From Prevotella sp. UBA5379 (GTDB taxonomy: Bacteria > Bacteroidota > Bacteroidia > Bacteroidales > Bacteroidaceae), in NCBI GenBank assembly GCA_002409785.1, contig DHOX01000025.1, positions 11,876 through 27,068 of the forward strand: DNA of 15,193 bases. Reading direction: 5' to 3'. Below the pieces are notes generated by a model, which did no database searches, had not been told where the DNA came from, and worked only from the letters and a program-made list of their open reading frames with translations. Below are positions 1 through 5,863 of this stretch, one piece after another (position 1 is the stretch's first letter; every line of letters starts with the position of its first letter). The translations under genes and the position numbers were made by a program.

Positions 1-1310
1 CCGCAGGAGTATCCTTCGGGAGTCTTGGCCGGTCCGGCATAGAGGATAGGATGGTCTTTGAAATATGGGGGCAGATCCTGTCCTTTATCCAGTGCTGCCT
101 TGAGTCTTGCGTGGGCGATGTCGCGTGCTACGATGATCGTTCCGCTGAGGCTGACACGGGTGGAAACTGGATATTTGGTCAGTTCTTTGCGGACACTGTC
201 GATACCTTTGTCCAGGTCAATCTCTACCCCTTTAGGACCCTCACCGGCTTTGCGATATTCGGCAGGGATAAGCTCTGAAGGATTTTCATCCATCTTCTCC
301 AGCCAGATGCCGTCACGGTTGATCTTTCCTTTGATGTTACGGTCTGCTGAGCAACTTACGCCGATGCCGACAGGACAACTGGCTCCGTGGCGGGGCAGGC
401 GGATGACACGTACATCGTGTGCGAAATACTTGCCGCCAAACTGTGCACCGAGTCCGATATGGCGGGCTTCTTCAAGGAGTTTTCCCTCCAGGTCTTTATC
501 CCTGAACGCACGGCCGGTCTCATCCCCCTTGGTAGGCAGGTTGTCATAATACTTGATAGAAGCTAACTTGACCGTAAGCAGGTTCTTTTCGGCACTTGTA
601 CCACCGATCACGATAGCGATATGGTAGGGAGGACAGGCTGCCGTACCCAGGCTTTTCATCTTCTCTACAAGGAAAGGAATCAGGGTGCTTTCATTCTGGA
701 TAAGCGCCTTGGTCATCGGCCAGTAATAGGTCTTGTTGGCTGACCCGCCGCCTTTGGCTACGCAGATGAAACGGTATTCTTCTCCCTCGGTAGCCTCTAT
801 GTCTATCTGGGCAGGAAGATTGCAGCGTGTGTTCACTTCGTCATACATCGTCAGGGGGGCATTCTGGGAGTACCGCAGACTGTCCTGTGTGAAGGTGTTG
901 TATACTCCACGGGAGAGAGCTTCGGCATCATCAAAACCGGTGTATACCTGCTGTCCCTTTTCTCCGTGGATGATGGCTGTGCCGGTATCCTGGCAGAAAG
1001 GCAGAACGCCCTTGGAGGCAATATCGGCATTGCGAAGGAACTGGAGGGCAACATATTTATCATTCTCAGAAGATTCGGGATCTTCCAGAATGGCGGCTAC
1101 TTGTTTGTTATGAGCGCGGCGGAGCGTGAATTCTGCATCGTGGAAGGACTGCTGGGCCAGCAAGGTCAAGGCCTCTTTGCTGACTTTCAGAATCTCTTTT
1201 CCCTCAAATTTACCTGTGCTCACCCCTTCTTTGGTAAGCAGTCGATATTCTGTGTCATCCTTTCCGGTCTGGAACATCGGAGCGTACTTGAAATTTGGTA
1301 CTTTTTCCAT
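1..1310 (-). CDS. fumA: Class I fumarate hydratase (Fe-S), C-terminus cut by window edge
   Basis: The enzyme interconverts fumarate and malate in the cytoplasm, in the TCA or reductive fumarate-succinate branch. The 436 complete codons seen start at ATG 1310 (MEKVPNFKYAPMF). They follow the single-chain FumA/FumB layout, with the alpha domain first and the beta domain (from about residue 345, the PVSTRVSLSGTIIVARDIAH block) after it. Cys106 (LPFCQDTGTA), Cys226 (TAACPPYH) and Cys320 (GIGVSCSADR) sit where the 4Fe-4S ligands of class I fumarases are expected; Cys312 is also present. Roughly 110 C-terminal residues should lie beyond position 1. The gene follows the DUF4954 gene after 51 bp with no promoter seen between them, so co-transcription is likely. 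The oxygen-labile class fits an anaerobe. Family assignment is secure; the symbol is by analogy with E. coli. Confidence 0.95.
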   Translation of the reverse strand, partial: MEKVPNFKYAPMFQTGKDDTEYRLLTKEGVSTGKFEGKEILKVSKEALTLLAQQSFHDAEFTLRRAHNKQVAAILEDPESSENDKYVALQFLRNADIASKGVLPFCQDTGTAIIHGEKGQQVYTGFDDAEALSRGVYNTFTQDSLRYSQNAPLTMYDEVNTRCNLPAQIDIEATEGEEYRFICVAKGGGSANKTYYWPMTKALIQNESTLIPFLVEKMKSLGTAACPPYHIAIVIGGTSAEKNLLTVKLASIKYYDNLPTKGDETGRAFRDKDLEGKLLEEARHIGLGAQFGGKYFAHDVRVIRLPRHGASCPVGIGVSCSADRNIKGKINRDGIWLEKMDENPSELIPAEYRKAGEGPKGVEIDLDKGIDSVRKELTKYPVSTRVSLSGTIIVARDIAHARLKAALDKGQDLPPYFKDHPILYAGPAKTPEGYSC

Positions 1311-1361
1311 AGTAACAATGTTTTATATTAATTTAATGAGTCTTTATTCCTTTCTGATGTG

Positions 1362-3188
1362 TTAGCTTTCCATCTTTTCGAGGAAATCATATAGTTCTGA
1401 TTCTTCTACGTCACCCAACTTGAATTCCCGCTTCGCGTCGTTCTTAATGGTGTTAAGCCATTCGGCATGGGCGGGCTCACATTCTTCAATCAGGCGCCGG
1501 ACATCTTCTTCTGTGATCGTATCGGAATGTTCAAGGTCCAGAATGAACTGATAGGTCCACGCCCATTTATAGTCTTCATAGTTGAGATGCATATTCAGAA
1601 AGCGGTCGTGAATGGTCAGTAAATCATTCACTTTTCCGGCTTTGATGTCTTCCAGCAGTCTTTGCTCTTCCTCTTCGGGAGCCAGAAGGCCGCAGAGATC
1701 GCACCACCTGCCTGTCCCGGTGTCACTCTTCGGCACTTCGAGGGGATGCTTCTTGAGTTCGCTCTCCAGGAACAGCCGGATGAGCATGTCGTAGGACTTG
1801 ATGCCTTTCTGCATGGAAGAGTTCCGGATATAGCATCCTCCATAATTGTATTTCTCTATATGCTGTCCCTGTTCTTCACGGAGACCTTCAAGGATTTTCT
1901 TCCCTCGCACACACTCTGAGACGACAAAAGGGGACAACCAGTCGAAATTGACAAAACTCCGGCTCGCGGAGTCTGAAAGCGGACGCATATCCCTCCGGGG
2001 CCATTTGTGTATATCTCGATAGGTGCCAACGGTGGTTACATTATGCCCTGGCGCTATACAGGTCTCCATCCCGTCCCCGAAAAGGTAACTGAAGGGCAGG
2101 TCCTGGACGGTGGGATGGGTCTGTATCCATCCCATGCACATGGTGAACGCTCCGATGTGGGCCGGCCAGAAAATCTGGGAGCCGCTGGAGGTCTTGTCTC
2201 CTCGCTCCATGGTCCCCCAGTGGATGGGCCCCATCTTATAGGCATGGTTGGAAAAGTTGGTGTTGGCTCCGGCATTGTAAAATGAGAATTCTCCCGCAAT
2301 GAGCAAACTGTTCTTGTGATGACTTACGGTGAAAGGACCACAGAGGGCTGCACAGGTCTCTCCGTTGCCTATAAAACTGTTGGCAAAGAAGAGGCTGCTT
2401 TCCGTCGAGGCGTTGACAATATGACAGGCTTCTCCGATAAAACAATTGTTCACGTGGGCACCGTCAAGGATGGAACTTCCTGCCTGCACGATACTGTTGT
2501 CCAGGATGACGTTATTGCCGATATAAGTGCTTGATTCTGGAGAACTGAGAATGGAACATTCACTGATCCTGCTGGCTCCGGAGATCTCACAGTCATCATT
2601 GATGATGGTATTCGTGACCTCTGTCGTATTTACGATTTTTACCCGATAGCCGAGAACGCCTCTTGGTGGTTTCCTTTCTTTCAGATAGTTGTGGATGATG
2701 GCACGGAAGGCTTTCCGGAATTCTTGATCGTCGGCATGACGGATCTGGAATGCCGCAATCTGGGTGTTGAGGCTGTCAAAGAGAATGACATTTCCGTCTC
2801 CGCTTTCATTCCTGACACTGATGACATTCCCTTCTCCGAAAGTGGCATCTGATGTGGTGTTCATCTTCCCGATGTTGGAAATGTAGCATTCCTCACCAAT
2901 ATCGTAGTTGTTGATGTAGTTGCCTGTTCTCTCGATCAGACAGTTATCTCCTAGGGTAACATCCTTGAGGACTGCACTGTAAATGCCCGAGTGCTTTGAA
3001 AATCCTTCATCCACAGTGATGTTCTTCTCGAAGACTCCCAGGTTGACTTCTCCATAGAACTTTACTTCCCTGAGGTATTCGGTGGAGAAATTCTCTGCGA
3101 CATTGATCGCTGTCCAATCTTCGGCCTGGCATCCTTGACTTTCAAGGGTGCTGATCTCTTCTTCGGTTAAACTTCTGTAATCGTCCAT
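1362..3188 (-). CDS. DUF4954 family protein with left-handed beta-helix (hexapeptide) repeats
   Basis: Conserved Bacteroidota protein of unknown function, 608 aa. I chose ATG 3188 (MDDYRSLTEEEI) over an in-frame TTG at 3212, because the shorter form begins at the YRxLTxEEI block typical of the family. Residues about 45-135 and 185-310 contain imperfect I/V-G-x-x-x-x hexapeptide repeats (for example YIGNNVILDNSIV and CFIGEACHIV), as in sugar acyl- or nucleotidyl-transferases. The two blocks are separated by a short helical stretch. A region dense in His, Trp and Gly follows (about 290-365: VSHHKN, GPIHWG, WIQTHPT), then a mostly helical acidic C-terminus with a CDLC pair at 496-499. The fold suggests a nucleotide-sugar or acyl-group enzyme, but no substrate can be named. 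It lies 127 bp after hflX on the same strand and is followed by fumarase. Confidence 0.88.
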   Translation of the reverse strand: MDDYRSLTEEEISTLESQGCQAEDWTAINVAENFSTEYLREVKFYGEVNLGVFEKNITVDEGFSKHSGIYSAVLKDVTLGDNCLIERTGNYINNYDIGEECYISNIGKMNTTSDATFGEGNVISVRNESGDGNVILFDSLNTQIAAFQIRHADDQEFRKAFRAIIHNYLKERKPPRGVLGYRVKIVNTTEVTNTIINDDCEISGASRISECSILSSPESSTYIGNNVILDNSIVQAGSSILDGAHVNNCFIGEACHIVNASTESSLFFANSFIGNGETCAALCGPFTVSHHKNSLLIAGEFSFYNAGANTNFSNHAYKMGPIHWGTMERGDKTSSGSQIFWPAHIGAFTMCMGWIQTHPTVQDLPFSYLFGDGMETCIAPGHNVTTVGTYRDIHKWPRRDMRPLSDSASRSFVNFDWLSPFVVSECVRGKKILEGLREEQGQHIEKYNYGGCYIRNSSMQKGIKSYDMLIRLFLESELKKHPLEVPKSDTGTGRWCDLCGLLAPEEEEQRLLEDIKAGKVNDLLTIHDRFLNMHLNYEDYKWAWTYQFILDLEHSDTITEEDVRRLIEECEPAHAEWLNTIKNDAKREFKLGDVEESELYDFLEKMES

Positions 3189-3314
3189 ATATTTATTGGT
3201 TAGAGTTCTCAATCTCAGTTGGGAATCCTTTCTGTCATTTATAAATCGATAGTCTTACCTGTGTCACGATACTCCTCCTCATGAGGGTACTGGCATATAC
3301 GCTCTTCGGTTTCT

Positions 3315-4571
3315 TTATTCCACTTCCGGATAGAGGAAATCGTTGTAGGGATATTTTTGAACGTGAAGTTCACGGACGCGTTTATAAAGAGCATGATGCA
3401 GCTCTTCCATGTTTTCTTTCGTCTTTGCCGAAATGAAGATGCAGTTCTCATTGTATTTTGCCATCCATGTCTTCTTCAGTTCCTCCAGGGTCACATTGGA
3501 CCGGTCTGCAGGGGTAAGGTCATCCTTCTCTTTCTGTACCCAATGGTAATTGTCTATTTTATTGAACAGGATCATTTCGGGTTTGTCTGCACAGCCTATT
3601 TCTTTCAGGGTCTGCTGGACTACCTGTATCTGTTCTTCGAAATCGGGATGTGAGATGTCTACGACATGTAACAGCAGGTCTGCTTCACGGACCTCATCCA
3701 GTGTGGACTTGAAGGAATCTACCAGGTCGGTGGGCAGCTTCCTGATAAAGCCTACGGTATCGGCTAACAGAAACGGGAGGTTCTTAATGACAACTTTCCG
3801 CACGGTTGTATCCAGCGTAGCAAAGAGTTTGTTTTCTGCGAATACATCACTCTTGGCCAGGAGGTTCATGATGGTGGACTTTCCTACATTGGTATAGCCG
3901 ACGAGGGCTACACGAATGAGCCTTCCCCGGTTCTTGCGCTGCGTGCTCTTCTGTTTGTCGATCTCGGCAAGGCGGTTTTTCAGCAGACTGATGCGGTTGG
4001 TGATGATCCGGCGGTCCATTTCCAACTGTGTCTCGCCTGGTCCACGGAGGCCTACGGTACCCTTTCCGCCACCTCCTCCTGAACCTCCGCCCTGTCGTTC
4101 AAGATGGGTCCACATCCGCTGCAGGCGGGGGAGCAGGTAACGGTCTTGTGCCAGTTCAACCTGTGTCTTGGCTGCGGCTGTTTTCGCACGCATGGCGAAA
4201 ATATCAAGGATCAGACTGGTCCTGTCGAGAATCTTCACATCAAGGACTTTTTGGATGTTCCTGATCTGCCGTGCAGAGAGTTCATCATCAAAGATCACCA
4301 TACCGATAGGGCGGTCATTGTCATCCTCTTCCTTGATGTAAGCGCTGATCTCTTCTAGTTTTCCTTTGCCTACGTAGGAAGTCTGACTGGGAGCATCAAT
4401 CTTCTGGGTGAACCGCTTGATCGTCCTGGCTCCTGCGGTGTCCGCCAGAAATTCCAGTTCATCAAGGTATTCACCTGTCTTTTCCTCATCTTGATCTTTT
4501 GTGATCAATCCTACCAGGATAGCAGTTTCAACTGTGCCTCTCTTTTCTATAGAATCTTCAAATTCGTTCAT
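3315..4571 (-). CDS. hflX: GTPase HflX
   Basis: Ribosome-associated GTPase of 418 aa. In studied bacteria HflX binds the 50S subunit and splits or rescues stalled 70S ribosomes, especially after heat stress. The N-terminal HflX domain (about 15-215) includes the glycine-rich linker (161-175) and the signature GPGETQLEMDRR (177-188). The G domain has P-loop GYTNVGKS (225-232), DTVGF (271-275), NKID (337-340) and SAK (381-383). Nucleotide-binding residues appear intact and the length is usual. Start is ATG 4569-4571. A TATCTTTG element lies 20 bp upstream, so the 5' leader should be short. It appears to head the hflX > DUF4954 > fumarase group. Confidence 0.97.
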   Translation of the reverse strand: MNEFEDSIEKRGTVETAILVGLITKDQDEEKTGEYLDELEFLADTAGARTIKRFTQKIDAPSQTSYVGKGKLEEISAYIKEEDDNDRPIGMVIFDDELSARQIRNIQKVLDVKILDRTSLILDIFAMRAKTAAAKTQVELAQDRYLLPRLQRMWTHLERQGGGSGGGGGKGTVGLRGPGETQLEMDRRIITNRISLLKNRLAEIDKQKSTQRKNRGRLIRVALVGYTNVGKSTIMNLLAKSDVFAENKLFATLDTTVRKVVIKNLPFLLADTVGFIRKLPTDLVDSFKSTLDEVREADLLLHVVDISHPDFEEQIQVVQQTLKEIGCADKPEMILFNKIDNYHWVQKEKDDLTPADRSNVTLEELKKTWMAKYNENCIFISAKTKENMEELHHALYKRVRELHVQKYPYNDFLYPEVE

Positions 4572-4590
4572 CTCGTCTTTATTTTCTATG

Positions 4591-4598
4591 CAAAGATA
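4591..4598 (-). promoter_or_regulatory. Promoter -7 element for hflX
   Basis: Reads TATCTTTG on the minus strand, an exact match to the Bacteroidota TAnnTTTG consensus, 20 bp upstream of the hflX ATG. No good TTTG -33 element is found at a spacing of 19-21; the closest is TTTA at spacing 23. The call therefore rests on the -7 box and its position. Confidence 0.6.
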
Positions 4599-4750
4599 AT
4601 TAATTTAATTTCTTTATGCACTAAAGTTCAAGGATAATTAGGCTTAAATGTTCTTTTTATTTATAAAAGGGAGAAAAACGTTTGACCTGGTGAATATGGA
4701 CCGCAAGGATTAATTCCCGTGATACATCAGTGGATGCATCAACGACATTA

Positions 4751-4860
4751 TTACCAGGCCTTGGAGACATCATTACCAAGCCTTGGAAACAACGTTACCA
4801 AGCTTTGGAAACATCGTTACCAGGCTTTGGAGACAACCTTACCAGTCTTTGGTAACATCG
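4751..4860. repeat. 22-bp tandem repeat array, five copies
   Basis: Five contiguous units start at 4751, 4773, 4795, 4817 and 4839, each exactly 22 bp. The consensus is TTACCARGCYT followed by TGGARACAWCG. Each unit is an imperfect inverted repeat (TTACCAA / TTTGGAAA arms); the last is perfect (TTACCA, 5 bp, TGGTAA). Units 1 and 4 share the GG...GAG variant; units 2 and 3 share AG...GAA. The period is not a multiple of three, so this is not a protein repeat, and there are no spacers, so it is not CRISPR. A period of about two helical turns would place the palindromes on one face of the DNA. Function unknown. Confidence 0.85.
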
Positions 4861-4886
4861 TTGCTGATATAGGGGAGAGGAATAGG

Positions 4887-4905
4887 GTTACCTAAGTAGG
4901 GTAAC
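4887..4905. repeat. Inverted repeat GTTACC-7-GGTAAC
   Basis: A perfect 6-bp inverted repeat (4887-4892 and 4900-4905) lies 26 bp past the 22-bp array. Its arms share TTACC/GGTAA with the array units, so it may be a diverged relative or a binding site for the same protein. Confidence 0.5.
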
Positions 4906-5014
4906 AAGTCCCGACACTAATCTAATTCGGATTTTAACTCTTGATAGGATAGTCTGTTGAGGCTGGTGACTCGCAAACGTTTACGTGGTTTTTTTTAGAA
5001 AAACGTGCCGATTA

Positions 5015-5046
5015 TTTGATTTAAATCAATTTTATCTATAACTTTG
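5015..5046 (+). promoter_or_regulatory. Bacteroidota promoter driving a candidate small RNA
   Basis: TTTG (5015-5018), a 20-bp gap, then TAACTTTG (5039-5046): both elements match the Bacteroidota housekeeping-sigma consensus. Transcription should begin near 5050-5053, inside CAAC-a-GTTG (5047-5055). No plus-strand protein gene follows. An AAACGTTT palindrome of LacI-operator type lies about 33 bp upstream. Confidence 0.65.
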
Positions 5047-5051
5047 CAACA

Positions 5052-5174
5052 GTTGAAAAATAATATATCCAAACTGATTTTCAAGAAAATAATAACTACA
5101 TTATCAAACGAACTGCTGAAACATTTGAAGATGATGAAATATGCTTCGACGTGATGTCGGAGCATTATTTTTTG
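5052..5174 (+). ncRNA. Candidate intergenic small RNA (about 120 nt)
   Basis: The interval runs from the predicted start of a consensus promoter to the end of an intrinsic terminator, giving about 120 nt. A 5' stem is possible (TTGAAAA 5053-5059 with TTTTCAA 5078-5084), ahead of the terminator stem. The only start codons open an 8-codon frame at 5131 (MMKYAST) that runs into the terminator, so a protein product is unlikely, though a leader peptide cannot be excluded. It matches no RNA family I recognise. The call is inference from paired signals. Confidence 0.5.
5141..5174 (+). terminator. Intrinsic terminator of the candidate small RNA
   Basis: A 10-bp stem (5141-5150 with 5156-5165, one U-G pair) and 5-nt loop GTGAT are followed directly by a U-rich tract (TTATTTTTT). 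The tract lies on the plus-strand side, so it terminates rightward transcription. Confidence 0.75.
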
Positions 5175-5208
5175 CTATTTCCCGTAATTCTTTTACCTTA
5201 TTTATTTC

Positions 5209-5294
5209 TGATCTGAGAATTTGTTTTTGATCTGATTTTTGCATAAACCATTGGATGGGGACCGTTACTTTTCCTTGCCCTGTTGCTGATCTGA
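5209..5294. repeat. Three direct copies of TGATCTGA
   Basis: Exact 8-mers occur at 5209-5216, 5228-5235 and 5287-5294, each beside a T-rich run. The first two are 19 bp apart, start to start. They may be a small binding-site cluster or chance in AT-rich DNA. Just downstream is AAAGG-GAAA-CCTTT (5301-5314), a short hairpin with a GNRA loop. Confidence 0.35.
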
Positions 5295-5406
5295 CTTTTT
5301 AAAGGGAAACCTTTTATGTGGAGGTCTTATATGGCTTTGTGGTTCAAAAGATCAAAAAGATCATTTCTGTATGTTCGTGTTTATCATGATTTTAAAAACA
5401 GGCCCT

Positions 5407-5454
5407 TATAAAAACGAGATTCCCGGAAACCTTTGTCTCAAAGAATTCCGGGAA
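5407..5454 (-). terminator. Strong hairpin, terminator-like on the minus strand
   Basis: A perfect 9-bp outer stem (TTCCCGGAA 5420-5428 with TTCCGGGAA 5446-5454) encloses a 5-bp inner stem (CTTTG 5431-5435, CAAAG 5439-5443) with a 3-nt loop. On the minus strand it is followed within 5 nt by TTTTT, giving terminator geometry; the plus-strand side has no T run. Confidence 0.55.
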
Positions 5455-5498
5455 GAGAGAAATTTCTTAGTTCGCTAACTAGTCTTTTTACTCTAAAA

Positions 5499-5563
5499 CC
5501 TAATAACCTAATCTAATAACCTAATAACCTAATTTAATAATCTAATAACCTAATCGAATAACG
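5499..5563. repeat. Degenerate CCTAATAA tract
   Basis: About 65 bp of interleaved CCTAATAA octamers and CCTAAT hexamers, degenerating at both ends. The variable period rules out a regular coding repeat. The composition resembles A/T-rich untranslated leaders that precede some Bacteroidota genes, but no gene follows on the plus strand, so it may be the leftover leader of a lost gene. That last point is inference. Confidence 0.6.
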
Positions 5564-5610
5564 ATTTCTTGTTTTCTATATGAAAAGTGAATCTTTCTTT
5601 TGTTCGATTG

Positions 5611-5618
5611 CAAAGATA
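5611..5618 (-). promoter_or_regulatory. Possible minus-strand promoter -7 element
   Basis: TATCTTTG on the minus strand matches TAnnTTTG exactly. The expected -33 TTTG is absent. A CCAAC / GTTGG inverted repeat (5619-5623 and 5634-5638) lies directly upstream in the spacer region. Confidence 0.35.
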
Positions 5619-5786
5619 CCAACTTATTTTTATGTTGGATAATTATTTCAGTTAATTCCAATAAATGTTCAGTAATAAGATTAAATATAAAATTATGAAT
5701 GTTAATTTGTAACTCGATTTGCACAAAAATATTAAATGATTCTTGTGAAAGTCTAATGTTAACCGTCCTTTTTCATCAGTATTTCA

Positions 5787-5814
5787 ACCAGGACACCCGT
5801 TTGGGTATCCTGGT
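5787..5814 (-). terminator. Hairpin downstream of the GH97 gene
   Basis: A 12-bp stem (5787-5798 with 5803-5814) and 4-nt loop lie 50 bp past the GH97 stop. The one non-Watson-Crick position is a U-G pair in minus-strand RNA but a C-A mismatch in plus-strand RNA, so the structure favours the minus transcript. No U tract follows, so it may cap the mRNA 3' end rather than terminate alone. Confidence 0.55.
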
Positions 5815-5863
5815 CGTCAAGTTTGCAGATGTCTTTCAGAAAGAGCAGTTTACGACATCTTCT

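Larger units (their letters stand above)
5407..5604 (-). ncRNA. Possible minus-strand non-coding transcript (about 195 nt)
   Basis: Bounded by a minus-strand TATCTTTG box (5611-5618) and a strong hairpin with a downstream T run (5407-5454). I see no ATG-initiated frame of useful length in it. It would carry the CCTAATAA tract as repeated TTAGGTTA. A clear -33 box is missing, so this is weaker than the plus-strand candidate. It could instead be a 3' extension of the GH97 message. Confidence 0.3.
4572..5863. other. 1.3-kb gene-poor intergenic region
   Basis: No reading frame here resembles a protein I know, and the stretch is much richer in A+T than its neighbours. In order it holds the hflX promoter, an AAACGTTT palindrome (4676-4683), a 22-bp tandem array, an inverted repeat, a second AAACGTTT (4975-4982), a consensus plus-strand promoter with a terminator about 100 bp downstream, three TGATCTGA copies, a strong hairpin, a CCTAATAA repeat tract, a minus-strand TATCTTTG element and the presumed GH97 terminator. 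I see no tRNA or transposase remnant. It could be a non-coding RNA locus or the scar of a lost gene. Confidence 0.7.

Noticed and set aside
58..549. 163-codon plus-strand frame
   Set aside because: It is antisense to the fumarase gene; the Ser/Arg/Pro-rich product is typical of a shadow frame.
3189..3212. Longer DUF4954 start at TTG 3212
   Set aside because: The ATG at 3188 begins the conserved block; the eight extra residues have no support.
3277..3286. CCTCATGAGG palindrome in the hflX-DUF4954 gap as a terminator
   Set aside because: It has no loop of useful size and no U tract on the minus strand. Probably chance.
4751..4860. CRISPR array
   Set aside because: Units abut with no unique spacers, the repeat is only 22 bp, and no cas genes are nearby.
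5542..5724. 60-codon minus-strand frame (GTG start)
   Set aside because: It is Ile/Leu/Asn-rich in AT-rich DNA, spans the TATCTTTG box and runs into the repeat tract. No family resemblance or start signal.
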